Assembly (NCBI GenBank): GCA_963665925.1
Contig: OY762511.1
Span: 3,472,001 to 3,536,000, forward strand
Direction of reading: 5' to 3'
Length of the DNA: 64,000 nucleotides
Source: G963665925 sp963665925
Lineage (GTDB): Bacteria > Bacillota > Clostridia > Peptostreptococcales > Acidaminobacteraceae
A program made the translations under genes and the position numbers. The notes beneath the pieces are model-generated. The model had not been told where the DNA came from, did no database searches, and worked only from the letters and a program-made list of their open reading frames with translations. Below are positions 25,387 to 34,172 of the stretch, piece by piece; position 1 is the stretch's first letter; every line of letters starts with the position of its first letter.

Positions 25387-26562
25387 ATGAGTAAAAGAAT
25401 ATACATGGATTATTCCGCAACAACACCAATGAAAAAAGAAGTATTGGATGCAATGATGCCTTATTTCAGTGAGACCTATGGCAATCCATCCAGTGTTCAC
25501 AGCTTTGGCCGTGAGGCTAAAAATGCTATAAACAACAGCCGCGAAACAGTGGCAAAGGCCCTTGGCGCAAAACGTGAAGAAATCTATTTCACTGCTGGCG
25601 GTACGGAGTCAGACAACTGGGCAATAAAGGGTATTGCCAAGTCAATGAAGCATAAGGGCAATCATATTATTACAACTAAGATTGAACATCATGCTGTACT
25701 TCATACCTGCGAAACACTTGCAAAAGAGGGCTATGAAATTACATACCTCGATGTTGATGCAGATGGTTTGATCTCACTGGATGACCTGAAATCGGCAATC
25801 AAGGATACGACAATCCTGATTTCCATCATGTTCATCAATAACGAAATCGGAACAATGCAGCCTATTAAGGAAATTGGCGCTATTGCTAAAGAACGTGGTG
25901 TTCTCTTCCATACAGATGCAGTGCAGGCATTTGGAAATACACCGATAAATGTAGACGAACTGGGCATTGATATGCTTGCAGTTTCAAGCCATAAAATTTA
26001 CGGTCCAAAGGGTATTGGAGCCATGTATATCCGCAAGGGCATTAGAATTGGTTCCTTCATTGACGGTGGTGCACAGGAGAGAAAACGACGTGCCGGTACA
26101 GAAAACGTGCCAGCAATCGTTGGATTTGCAAAAGCCGTTGAACTCGCAATGGAAGGCCTTGACGCGCATATCGAAAAACTGACTGGTCTTCGCGATAGAC
26201 TTAGAGACGGCATCATGAGCAAAATTCCTTACGCTAAATATAACGGTCACCCAACACAGCGTCATCCTGGAAATGTAAATATCTGCTTTGAATTTATTGA
26301 AGGCGAATCATTGCTGCTGAGTCTTGACCTTGTAGGCGTTGCTGCAAGTTCTGGTTCTGCATGTACTTCAGGTTCTCTGGATCCATCACATGTTCTGATG
26401 GCAATCGGACTGACGCACGAAATCGCGCACGGTTCCCTGAGACTTACTGTAGGTGACTTTACAACAGAAGAAGATGTTGATTATGTAGCTGAACAGCTCG
26501 TTGGTATTGTAGACAGACTACGTCAAATGTCACCGCTATATGAAGCGGTTGAAAATAAATAA
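25387..26562 (+). CDS. iscS: Cysteine desulfurase IscS/NifS
   Basis: 391 residues, PLP enzyme of aminotransferase class V. The PLP lysine is in SSHKIYGPKGIGAM (about residue 202). The catalytic cysteine loop is SSGSACTSGSLDPSH (about 319-333), a class I loop. KIEHHAVLHTCE contains the substrate-orienting His. It delivers sulfur from cysteine to IscU for clusters and to MnmA for tRNA thiolation, both encoded just downstream. It lies 36 bases after iscR, and iscU follows by 12 bases. Confidence 0.95.
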   Translation: MSKRIYMDYSATTPMKKEVLDAMMPYFSETYGNPSSVHSFGREAKNAINNSRETVAKALGAKREEIYFTAGGTESDNWAIKGIAKSMKHKGNHIITTKIEHHAVLHTCETLAKEGYEITYLDVDADGLISLDDLKSAIKDTTILISIMFINNEIGTMQPIKEIGAIAKERGVLFHTDAVQAFGNTPINVDELGIDMLAVSSHKIYGPKGIGAMYIRKGIRIGSFIDGGAQERKRRAGTENVPAIVGFAKAVELAMEGLDAHIEKLTGLRDRLRDGIMSKIPYAKYNGHPTQRHPGNVNICFEFIEGESLLLSLDLVGVAASSGSACTSGSLDPSHVLMAIGLTHEIAHGSLRLTVGDFTTEEDVDYVAEQLVGIVDRLRQMSPLYEAVENK

Positions 26563-26574
26563 GGAGACCATATC

Positions 26575-27021
26575 ATGTATACAGAAAAGGTTATGGAGCA
26601 TTTTACAAATCCAAGAAATGTGGGTGTCATCGAAAATGCAGACGGTGTCGGTGAAGTAGGCAACGTTAAATGTGGCGACATCATGAAAATATACCTAAAA
26701 ATTGAAGATGACGTGATTACAGATGTCAAGTTCAAGACATTTGGCTGTGGGTCTGCAGTAGCAAGTTCAAGCGTTGCGACTGAACTGATTAAAGGACAGA
26801 CTGTTGACTATGCCCTGAATCTGTCAAACCAAGCTGTTATTTCTGAGCTGGGCGGTCTGCCAACTGTGAAAATTCACTGTTCCGTACTTGCTGAGCAAGC
26901 AATCAAGGCTGCAGTGTATGACTACGCACAAAAGACTGGCAAGACTTATCCGCAGCTTGAAGGATTCGACCCGCATGATGACGATGATCATCATGACCAT
27001 GGTGATGATGAGGAATACTAG
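26575..27021 (+). CDS. iscU: Fe-S cluster scaffold IscU/NifU-like with His/Asp-rich tail
   Basis: 148 residues. The three scaffold cysteines are in KCGDIMK (about 38), TFGCGSA (about 63) and KIHCSVLAEQA (about 106), with Asp in CGDI. Clusters are assembled on it with sulfur from IscS. The C-terminal ~14 residues are nearly all His, Asp and Glu (DPHDDDDHHDHGDDEEY), an acidic metal-binding-like tail absent from classic IscU. The SD is AAGGAGA. A terminator follows, although mnmA may also be reached by read-through. Confidence 0.92.
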   Translation: MYTEKVMEHFTNPRNVGVIENADGVGEVGNVKCGDIMKIYLKIEDDVITDVKFKTFGCGSAVASSSVATELIKGQTVDYALNLSNQAVISELGGLPTVKIHCSVLAEQAIKAAVYDYAQKTGKTYPQLEGFDPHDDDDHHDHGDDEEY

Positions 27022-27075
27022 AATTAAAGTATTCTGACTTGAAGTCCCATGTGAATCCAAGTGAAATGCATTATA

Positions 27076-27103
27076 CAACCCTGTCGCTGAGCGGCAGGGT
27101 TTT
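27076..27103 (+). terminator. Terminator after iscU
   Basis: AACCCTGTCGC pairs with GCGGCAGGGTT (one T-G pair) around TGA, followed by TTTTC. It could be leaky into mnmA. Confidence 0.75.
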
Positions 27104-27241
27104 CAATGTGTAAAGGATATGGTATTCTAAATAGTGACGTGCCAAAAAGCACAAAAAATTTTGCGGTTGGCAAAACGGAAGACTTTCAATCTTCTTATTT
27201 TAAAGGAAAATGGTGCTATCCATATTGAAAGGATTGTTAAA

Positions 27242-28339
27242 ATGCTGGACAAGAAAAAAGTAGTAGTTGGGATGAGTGGTGGCGTTGACAGTACGGTTGC
27301 CGCTTACCAATTGAAGCAGAAGGGGTACGATGTCATCGGAATCCACATGAAGGTTTGGGATGACGGCGACTCTGATTTTGCTGAAAAAGAGGGCGGATGC
27401 TGTAGCCTGTCGGCTGTTGAAGATGCCAGACGCGTATGCGAGAAGCTTGACATACCGTTTTATGTAGTGAACTTCAAACAGATATTCAAGGAAAAGGTCA
27501 TCAACTATTTTCTTGATGAATATAAGCACGGGCGAACGCCGAATCCATGTATTGCCTGCAATAAGTATGTAAAATTTGATGCGCTTATTAGAAAAGCTCA
27601 TGATCTTGGCGCCTATTATGTCGCTACGGGACATTACAGCAAAGTAGCCTACGACGAAGAACTGCAGCGCTACCTTGTTCATTTGTCAAAAGAGGATAAG
27701 AAGGACCAGACCTATACCTTCTGGAGTTTGTCACAGGACCAGCTAAAGCACATTCTCACACCGCTTGGGGATATGGAGTCAAAATCAGAGGTTCGTGAAA
27801 TCGCCATGCGTTTCGATGTGAATGCTGCTGGCAAGAGTGATAGCCAGGAAATATGCTTCATCCCAGACGACGACTACTCCAGATATGTGACAGAGAATCT
27901 TGATGGGCCTATAGTGGAAGGTAATTTTATCGATACTTCAGGCAAGGTTCTTGGCAGACATAAGGGCATTGTCTACTATACAATCGGACAGAGAAAAGGT
28001 CTGGGCATTACCTTTGGCAAGCCTATGTATGTTATTGAAATCAGACCTGAAACAGATGAAGTGGTTCTGGGTGAAAACACGGAGGTTTTCTCAAAAGGAC
28101 TTTTGGCATCAGGCGCAAATTTCATCCCGTTTGACAAGCTAGAAGGAAAAATTGATTCCTTTGCTAAGATCCGTTATAGTGCAAGACCAGCAAAATGCAC
28201 CATTGAACCGGCTGAAAATGGCATGATCCGTGTTGAGTTTGAAGACATGCAGCGCGCTGTAACGCCAGGACAGGCAGTTGTATTCTACAGCGATGACATG
28301 CTTATCGGCGGTGCAACCATAGAGTCTGCGATTAAATAG
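27242..28339 (+). CDS. mnmA: tRNA-specific 2-thiouridylase MnmA
   Basis: 365 residues. The ATP-pyrophosphatase loop is VGMSGGVDST (about residues 9-18). The two catalytic cysteines are in NPCIACNKYVKF (about 100-111) and DSQEICFIPDDDY (about 200). FGKPMYVIEI and HYTIGQRKGLGI-like blocks are conserved. It thiolates U34 of Lys, Glu and Gln tRNAs using sulfur relayed from IscS. The start at 27242 follows AAAGGA; an upstream open frame adds 36 residues with no homology look. Position behind iscRSU supports shared sulfur supply. Confidence 0.95.
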   Translation: MLDKKKVVVGMSGGVDSTVAAYQLKQKGYDVIGIHMKVWDDGDSDFAEKEGGCCSLSAVEDARRVCEKLDIPFYVVNFKQIFKEKVINYFLDEYKHGRTPNPCIACNKYVKFDALIRKAHDLGAYYVATGHYSKVAYDEELQRYLVHLSKEDKKDQTYTFWSLSQDQLKHILTPLGDMESKSEVREIAMRFDVNAAGKSDSQEICFIPDDDYSRYVTENLDGPIVEGNFIDTSGKVLGRHKGIVYYTIGQRKGLGITFGKPMYVIEIRPETDEVVLGENTEVFSKGLLASGANFIPFDKLEGKIDSFAKIRYSARPAKCTIEPAENGMIRVEFEDMQRAVTPGQAVVFYSDDMLIGGATIESAIK

Positions 28340-28341
28340 TA

Positions 28342-28369
28342 TAGTCAAATCCAAATTTTATGGTATAAT
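28342..28369 (+). promoter_or_regulatory. Promoter of the T-box-alaS unit
   Basis: TAGTCA (28342-28347) and TATAAT (28364-28369) with a 16-base spacer. A TG one base upstream of the -10 makes it an extended -10, which compensates for the weak -35. Confidence 0.6.
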
Positions 28370-28375
28370 AATTCT

Positions 28376-28641
28376 GATACAATATGTATAGACGAGCGAT
28401 GATGGAGAGTAAGTAAGGCGCATTTCTTAGAGAGGTCACGTTTGCTGAAAGATGACCAAAGCACCTGAAGCAGCTCCTGAGCTTTTACTTCGAAGGCTTC
28501 TTAAAAGAAGCTGTGTAGGCGTAAACGTTTTGCAGGCGTTACACTGCTCTGGTTATGACTGTAACCTCTAAAGTGATCGTAATGATAAGTAGGGTGGTAC
28601 CGCGAGTGCACTCGTCCCTACACAAGCTTTAGAGGTTTTTT
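28376..28641 (+). ncRNA. T-box riboswitch controlling alaS
   Basis: The leader has the stem I GA-motif region (GATGGAGAGTAAGTA) and the invariant T-box AGGGTGGTACCGCG (28591-28604), followed by CGTCCCT. A terminator can form from AACCTCTAAAG (28563-28573) with CTTTAGAGGTT (28627-28637) and a T-run. Uncharged tRNA-Ala would stabilise the antiterminator and allow alaS expression. The alanine specifier (a GCN codon) probably lies in AAGCAGCTCC near 28468-28477, but I could not fold the RNA to prove which triplet it is. Confidence 0.93.
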
Positions 28642-28734
28642 GTATGTTTGAGAATTTGAATATTTACTGTTTTTTAAAGAGATGGATTTAGGAAAAAGAG
28701 TAAGCTGTGAGAACCTGACATGGAGGGAAACAGA

Positions 28735-31368
28735 ATGAACAAGATGGGACTTAACGAAATCAGAAAAAAATTCCTGGACTTTTTCGAGTCAAAGGATCAT
28801 CATGTTGAGGCGAGTTATCCGCTTGTACCTCAGAATGACAAGAGCCTACTGCTGATAAATGCTGGTATGGCACCGTTGAAGAACTATTTTACAGGTGCAG
28901 ACCAGCCACCAAAGGTAAGAATGGCAACGTGTCAGAAATGTATTCGTACAGGTGACATCGAAAACGTTGGACATACAGCGCGTCATGCAACCTTCTTTGA
29001 AATGCTGGGCAACTTCTCATTTGGAGACTACTTCAAGGAAGAATCACTGAAGTGGGGATGGGAATTTGTAACTGAGTATCTTGAAATGCCTGTAGATAAA
29101 CTGTGGCCATCTGTTTATTTTGAAGATGATGAAGCGTATGACATTTGGAAGGACATCATTGGTGTTCCGGAAGAGCGTATTGTACGTCTGGGTAAAGAGG
29201 ATAACTTCTGGGAAATCGGTGTGGGTCCATGTGGTCCATGTTCTGAAATCTACTTTGACAGAGGCGATAAGCACGGCTGTGGAAGCCCTGATTGTCAACC
29301 GGGCTGCGAGTGTGATCGTTTCGTAGAGTTCTGGAACCACGTATTTACTCAGTTTGAGAAAACAGAAGCAGGAGAGTATGTTGAGCTTGCTAAGAAAAAT
29401 ATCGATACAGGCATGGGTCTTGAACGTGTTGCGTGCATAATGCAGGACGTGGACTCAATATTCGAGGTTGATACGATCAAGTCAATCCTTGACAAGGTTG
29501 TTTCGATTTCAGGCAAGATATATGGCGCTGATAAGGCAAATGACATTTCTATTCGCATTATTACAGATCATATCCGTGCGGTATCCTTCATGGTATCTGA
29601 CGGTGTAATGCCTAACAATGAAGGCCGTGGATACGTTCTAAGAAGACTTCTCAGAAGAGCAGCGCGTCATGGAAAGCTTCTTGGTATAGAGGGCGCATTC
29701 CTGACTGATCTTGTAGATGAGGTTGTTGAAGTTTCCGGAGAAGCTTATCCAGATCTTGTGAAGCGCCATGACTACATTAAGAAAATCCTTCTAATTGAAG
29801 AAGAAAGATTCCAGCAGACAATTGACCAGGGTCTTTCAATTCTAAAAGACTACATTGCTGAGCTTGAAAGGGTTGGCGAAAAGACACTTTCAGGTGAACA
29901 TGCATTCAAACTATATGACACTTATGGTTTCCCTCTGGATCTGACTAAAGAGATTCTTGAGGAAAAGTCAATGGAAGTTGATGAAGATGCATTTGTTAAG
30001 GAAATGGAAGCGCAGCGTGAGCGTGCACGTTCTGCAAGAGGCGACGGCGACGACTTGGGTTGGGAAGATGATGCTTTCAGTACACTTGAGCTTGATGCAG
30101 CAACTGAGTTCGTAGGCTATGACAGAATGAACGAGTCAGCAGAAGTGCTGGCAATGACAGTAGGTTCTGAACTTGTGGGTTCAGCATCTGCAAAAGACAA
30201 AGTGCATGTCCTTCTGAACAGAACACCATTCTACGCAGAGGGTGGCGGTCAGGTTGGCGATAAGGGCGAACTGACAACAGAGGGTGTACGTATTGTCATT
30301 GAAGACACTAAAAAGGGACCAAAGGGCACAGTCATTCATGTCGGTCATGTTGCTGAAGGCAGCCTTCGGGTCGGTGACACAGTAATGGCATCTGTTGATC
30401 ATATGCGCAGACTGGATATTGCTAGAAACCATACCTCTACACATCTGCTTCATAAGGCGCTTCGACTAGTTCTTGGCGATCATGTTGAGCAGGCGGGTTC
30501 GCTGGTTGGACCGGACAGAATGCGTTTTGACTTCTCTCACTTCCAAGCTATGACTGAGGATGAGCTGGCACAGGTTGAGAAGATTGTAAACGACAAGGTA
30601 TTCATGCCGCATGAAGTCCACACAGCATTCATGGGTATTGATGAAGCAAAAGAAATGGGTGCAATGGCACTCTTCGGTGAAAAATACGGTTCAGAAGTAC
30701 GTGTGGTACGTATTGGAGAATACTCGATTGAACTTTGCGGTGGTACACATCTTAGAAACACATCAGAAGTAGGCCTGTTCAAGATCGTATCAGAGTCAGG
30801 TATTGCTGCGGGTGTTAGAAGAATTGAAGTTATTACGGGCCGTAAGGTTTACGAGTACATGCATGACCTAGATGCTAAAATGGGACAGGTTGAGCAGGTT
30901 CTTAAGGCAAGTGCTGCTGATGTCGTTGAAAAAACAGAGCATCTTTTGGCTGAAAACAAAAAGCTTCAAAAGGTAGTCGAGACATTCAAAGCAAAGGCTG
31001 CAAGTGAAAGTTCAGCAGGTCTTATTGATAAGGCTGTTGAAATCAACGGCTTTAAGCTAATCACTGAAAAGCTTAAGGGTGTCGATGCAAATACAATGCG
31101 TACAATGGGTGACCAGATTAAAGACAAGCTTGAAAAAGGCGTCATCGTACTTGCAAGCGATCTGGGCGACAAGGTGCTTCTGCTTGTTATGGCAACTGAC
31201 GATGCAGTAAAGGCAGGCGCACATGCAGGCAAGCTTGTAGGGGAAGTTGCTAAAATCACAGGTGGTGGCGGCGGTGGTCGTCCAAACATGGCACAAGCAG
31301 GTGGAAAAGACGCTTCAAAACTAGAGGCAGCTTTTGAAAAGGCTGTAGAAATCGTAAAAGGGTACTAA
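28735..31368 (+). CDS. alaS: Alanyl-tRNA synthetase
   Basis: 877 residues, normal length. The class II catalytic core has RTGDIENVGHTARHATFFEM (motif 2 region) and GRGYVLRRLLRRAARHG. The editing domain zinc site is ARNHTSTHLLHKAL with the distal CGGTHL. The C-terminal C-Ala domain ends in a glycine run and RPNMAQAGGKD. It charges tRNA-Ala and clears mischarged Ser/Gly. The ATG at 28735 follows GGAGGG; an ATG 15 bases upstream is too close to the SD. The T-box leader controls it. Confidence 0.96.
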   Translation: MNKMGLNEIRKKFLDFFESKDHHVEASYPLVPQNDKSLLLINAGMAPLKNYFTGADQPPKVRMATCQKCIRTGDIENVGHTARHATFFEMLGNFSFGDYFKEESLKWGWEFVTEYLEMPVDKLWPSVYFEDDEAYDIWKDIIGVPEERIVRLGKEDNFWEIGVGPCGPCSEIYFDRGDKHGCGSPDCQPGCECDRFVEFWNHVFTQFEKTEAGEYVELAKKNIDTGMGLERVACIMQDVDSIFEVDTIKSILDKVVSISGKIYGADKANDISIRIITDHIRAVSFMVSDGVMPNNEGRGYVLRRLLRRAARHGKLLGIEGAFLTDLVDEVVEVSGEAYPDLVKRHDYIKKILLIEEERFQQTIDQGLSILKDYIAELERVGEKTLSGEHAFKLYDTYGFPLDLTKEILEEKSMEVDEDAFVKEMEAQRERARSARGDGDDLGWEDDAFSTLELDAATEFVGYDRMNESAEVLAMTVGSELVGSASAKDKVHVLLNRTPFYAEGGGQVGDKGELTTEGVRIVIEDTKKGPKGTVIHVGHVAEGSLRVGDTVMASVDHMRRLDIARNHTSTHLLHKALRLVLGDHVEQAGSLVGPDRMRFDFSHFQAMTEDELAQVEKIVNDKVFMPHEVHTAFMGIDEAKEMGAMALFGEKYGSEVRVVRIGEYSIELCGGTHLRNTSEVGLFKIVSESGIAAGVRRIEVITGRKVYEYMHDLDAKMGQVEQVLKASAADVVEKTEHLLAENKKLQKVVETFKAKAASESSAGLIDKAVEINGFKLITEKLKGVDANTMRTMGDQIKDKLEKGVIVLASDLGDKVLLLVMATDDAVKAGAHAGKLVGEVAKITGGGGGGRPNMAQAGGKDASKLEAAFEKAVEIVKGY

Positions 31369-31446
31369 AATCCTTATAAAAATTTAAATTTATTTTTGAA
31401 ATCGTTTTACACCTTCTAAAAAACGGATATATATGGACAAACAGGA

Positions 31447-31484
31447 TGTATGGCAATTTCATCAAATTGTGGAATTGCCATACA
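31447..31484 (+). other. Perfect 12-bp stem-loop between alaS and ireB
   Basis: TGTATGGCAATT (31447-31458) pairs exactly with AATTGCCATACA (31473-31484) around a 14-base loop. No U-tract follows, so termination is unlikely by the intrinsic route. It may be a leader structure or mRNA-end stabiliser. Confidence 0.5.
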
Positions 31485-31574
31485 CCATAGATATACAGTT
31501 TGCCTGTGCCGTGCAAGGGAAGCTCTTTAGGGTGACTTGTATGAAACTCTAATCTTATAAAGGAGGTTATGGTT

Positions 31575-31829
31575 ATGGATAAAAACATGACAATGAAATT
31601 TGATGTAGATCAAGTTAAAGAAGACGAACGCAGAGAGGTTCTTAACTACGTGTACAACGCGCTTAAGGAAAAAGGCTATCATCCGATCAACCAGATGATA
31701 GGTTACCTGCTCAGCGGAGACCCAACCTATATTACAACCCATAACGATGCCCGTAAGATCATTAGACGTGTTGAGCGTGATGAAATTTTAGAAGAATTAT
31801 TGAAGACTTATCTGGAAAGTGAGAAGTAA
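31575..31829 (+). CDS. ireB: IreB family regulatory phosphoprotein
   Basis: 84 residues (DUF965). The family blocks GYHPINQMIGYLLSGDPTYIT and NDARKIIRRVERDEI are clear. N-terminal threonine (Thr6 in KNMTMKF) matches the region phosphorylated by the IreK/PrkC kinase in enterococci, where IreB links wall stress to cephalosporin tolerance. The ATG at 31575 is 8 bases from GGAGG; an ATG two codons earlier sits too close. Gene order alaS-ireB-ruvX is classical for Firmicutes. Confidence 0.92.
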   Translation: MDKNMTMKFDVDQVKEDERREVLNYVYNALKEKGYHPINQMIGYLLSGDPTYITTHNDARKIIRRVERDEILEELLKTYLESEK

Positions 31830-31831
31830 AA

Positions 31832-32782
31832 TTGGAAACCAGATTACTCGGAAATACAGGCCTGGAGGTATCCAGGCTTTGTTTTGGCAGTCTTACGGTC
31901 GGTCCGCTCCAGGCAAACTTGGATATTCAAGAGGCTGGAAGTCTGATTGTGGAAGCTTTTGAGCGTGGTGTGAATTTTCTTGATACCGCAGACTTATATG
32001 AGAACTATCCGCATATACGAGAAGCGCTCAAGAGCATTCCAAGAGATAAGTATGTCATCTCAACAAAGTCCTACGCCTGGTCCAGGAAGACGGCTGAAGA
32101 GACTTTTATGCGAGCTTGCAGGGAACTTGGAACAGATTACATTGATCTTTTCATGCTCCACGAACAGGAGAGTGAGCATACCCTTAGAGGTCATGCAGAG
32201 GCAATGGCGTATTTTCTTGAACGTAAGGAAAAAGGCGATATCCGTGCATTCGGCATATCCACGCATCATATTGCCGGTGTGGAAGCGGCAATTCAAGTTC
32301 CGGAAATCCAAGTTGTCCATCCTATTTTCAACTATGCCGGACTTGGAATACAAGATGGAAATCGTGATCAGATGCTTGACGCAATCAAGCGTTATAAAGC
32401 TGTGGGTGGTGGCGTATTTGCCATGAAACCACTGGGTGGCGGCAATCTTATAGCAAGTGTTGACACCTGCTTTGATTATGTTCTGGGCATACCTGAAATT
32501 GATTCGATTGCAGTTGGTATGCAGCGCAGTTCTGAAATCATTGCAAATACTTCCAGGTTTGAAGGCAAGACGGTTTCTCAGGATGTGAAGAATGCCCTGC
32601 AGACAGTTCCGCGTACACTGCATATCGATTCATGGTGCATAGGATGCGGTGCGTGTGCAAAGAAATGTCAGTTTGGAGCAATCGAAATTATCGATGAAAA
32701 AGCTATTGTAAATCATAATAAGTGTATGTTGTGCGGATACTGCAGTTCAGTTTGTCCGGAGTTTTGTATTAAGGTGGTATAA
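31832..32782 (+). CDS. Aldo/keto reductase fused to a ferredoxin domain
   Basis: 316 residues. An aldo-keto reductase barrel (LLGNTGLEVSRLCFGSL; tetrad region LDTADLYENYP, STKSYAW, LFMLHEQ) is followed by a C-terminal two-cluster ferredoxin module. Its cysteine sets are CIGCGACAKKC (about 269-279) and CMLCGYCSSVC (about 298-308). Such fusions occur in anaerobes; the substrate is unknown. The gene starts with TTG two bases after the ireB stop, implying coupled translation. It interrupts the usual ireB-ruvX pair. Confidence 0.85.
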   Translation: METRLLGNTGLEVSRLCFGSLTVGPLQANLDIQEAGSLIVEAFERGVNFLDTADLYENYPHIREALKSIPRDKYVISTKSYAWSRKTAEETFMRACRELGTDYIDLFMLHEQESEHTLRGHAEAMAYFLERKEKGDIRAFGISTHHIAGVEAAIQVPEIQVVHPIFNYAGLGIQDGNRDQMLDAIKRYKAVGGGVFAMKPLGGGNLIASVDTCFDYVLGIPEIDSIAVGMQRSSEIIANTSRFEGKTVSQDVKNALQTVPRTLHIDSWCIGCGACAKKCQFGAIEIIDEKAIVNHNKCMLCGYCSSVCPEFCIKVV

Positions 32783-33223
32783 ATGATGAAAATGATGGGA
32801 CTGGATGTCGGAGACCGTACGATCGGTGTTTCTGTAAGTGATCCTACAGGCCTAATTGCCTCACCTGTTGAAACAATTCGAAGAGAGTCCAACAAACAGA
32901 GCATAGCACGCATTGTTGAACTCATTCTTGAAACCAGCTCGGGGAAACTCGTTGTTGGTCTGCCAAAGAACATGAATGGCACAATTGGTGACCAAGGTGA
33001 AAAGACACTGCAGTTTGTCAAGCAGCTTGAAAAGAAACTCAAGTTCTCAGATAAGCTTGCAGGTCAGGATATTGAAATAATCATGTGGGATGAGCGTCTC
33101 ACTTCAAAGGCAGCGGAAAGAACACTGATTGAATCGGATGTTCGCCGTGAAAAGAGAAAACAGGTTATAGACCAGCTTGCAGCTGTGTATATTCTCCAAG
33201 GATACTTGGACCATATAAGATAA
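32783..33223 (+). CDS. ruvX: RuvX/YqgF Holliday-junction resolvase-like nuclease
   Basis: 146 residues with an RNase H fold. Conserved acidic regions are GLDVGDRTIGVSVSD (Asp near residue 8), VVGLPKNMNGTIGDQGEK and WDERLTSKAAE. It is implicated in 16S rRNA 5' processing in E. coli and in junction resolution elsewhere. SD AAGGTGG precedes a tandem ATGATG; the first is used here. It starts directly after the reductase stop. Confidence 0.93.
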   Translation: MMKMMGLDVGDRTIGVSVSDPTGLIASPVETIRRESNKQSIARIVELILETSSGKLVVGLPKNMNGTIGDQGEKTLQFVKQLEKKLKFSDKLAGQDIEIIMWDERLTSKAAERTLIESDVRREKRKQVIDQLAAVYILQGYLDHIR

Positions 33224-33237
33224 AGAGGTGAATGAAA

Positions 33238-33486
33238 ATGGAAGAAAGAAAATTTGTAGAGCTGATAGATGAAAACGGCGCGTCCGTGAAGTTTGAAATC
33301 GTTGTAGATTTCGAAGTGGACGGTCAGGAGTATGCTGTTCTTGTTGAGGAAGGCGAAGAGGAAGCAGTTCTGTTCCGCGTCATTGATGATGGTGAAGAAG
33401 AACCTTCATTCGAAGTTGTAACAGACGATGCAGAGTTTGATAATGTAGCCCGCGTATATGAAGAGCTTATGGATCAAGAAGACTAA
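33238..33486 (+). CDS. DUF1292 protein (YrzB-like)
   Basis: 82 residues, strongly acidic. The pattern KFVELIDENGASVKFEIVVDFEVDGQEYAVLV and the VFRV(I/D)D-like block fit DUF1292. Its function is unknown, and it typically follows ruvX in Firmicutes. ATG 33238 lies 8 bases after AGAGGTG; an ATG two codons earlier is too near the SD. Confidence 0.88.
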   Translation: MEERKFVELIDENGASVKFEIVVDFEVDGQEYAVLVEEGEEEAVLFRVIDDGEEEPSFEVVTDDAEFDNVARVYEELMDQED

Positions 33487-33520
33487 ATTGTAATGATTTC
33501 AAATTTAAATAAATATTAAT

Positions 33521-33549
33521 TTGAAAAAGCATCACTTTAATGCTATCAT
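33521..33549 (+). promoter_or_regulatory. Promoter of fur
   Basis: TTGAAA (33521-33526), 17 bases, TATCAT (33544-33549), 36 bases before the ATG. The AT-rich stretch upstream (AAATTTAAATAAATATTAATTT) could serve as an UP element or Fur box, but no clear 19-bp Fur box was seen. Confidence 0.65.
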
Positions 33550-33584
33550 TATAGAGACAAATCTTTTAGACGTGAGGTGTGAAA

Positions 33585-34031
33585 ATGGACTTTTCAATGG
33601 ACACTTTGAAAAACAAGCTGAGGGAAAGAGGGTATAAACTAACGCCTCAAAGACGTGCCGTACTGGATGTCATTATGGCAAATCCAGGGGAGCACTTGAG
33701 TACTGAAGAGATCTATGAACTCGTGAAGAAAAATAACCATCCTGAGATAGGATTGGCGACTGTATATAGAACTTTAATTTTACTTGCTGAGTTAGACGTA
33801 ATTTCAAAACTGAACTTAGATGACGGGCTCGTTCGTTATGAGATCAATCTCAACGAGGACAATCATCACCACCATCACCTTATCTGTACGAACTGCGGTA
33901 AGGTTATCGAGGTCGTTGATGATTTGCTTGAAGAACTTGAAGCGCGCATAGAAAAAGATCATGAATTCGAGATCTATGATCACAAACTGAAATTCTTTGG
34001 GATTTGTAAGGAGTGTAGAAAAGGCTTGTAA
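33585..34031 (+). CDS. fur: Fur family metalloregulator
   Basis: 148 residues. The winged helix includes LTPQRRAVLDVI and GLATVYRTLILL. A histidine cluster HHHHHLICTNCG (about 94-105) and a second CxxC (GICKEC, about 141-146) give the regulatory and structural zinc sites. The features fit Fur; PerR or Zur cannot be excluded, as the discriminating residues are ambiguous by eye. A promoter lies just upstream, so it is separately controlled within the alaS cluster. Confidence 0.85.
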   Translation: MDFSMDTLKNKLRERGYKLTPQRRAVLDVIMANPGEHLSTEEIYELVKKNNHPEIGLATVYRTLILLAELDVISKLNLDDGLVRYEINLNEDNHHHHHLICTNCGKVIEVVDDLLEELEARIEKDHEFEIYDHKLKFFGICKECRKGL

Positions 34032-34052
34032 TTTATTACAGGCTTCTTTTTT
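34021..34052 (+). terminator. Terminator after fur
   Basis: GCTTGTAA pairs with TTACAGGC (one G-T pair), followed by TTCTTTTTT. The stem overlaps the last codons of fur. Confidence 0.65.
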
Positions 34053-34172
34053 GTAATAGTACGATTCGTATTATTGCAAAATTGGTCGTGAAAACTAAAA
34101 TGAAAATGAAGTCAACCAAATTGTCTAGTATGGACTAGGCCTTATTTGGTTTGAAAGAACGGAGGAATAACT

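Noticed and set aside
31369..31560. Metabolite riboswitch before ireB
   Set aside because: Apart from one perfect stem-loop, no known aptamer motif was recognised.
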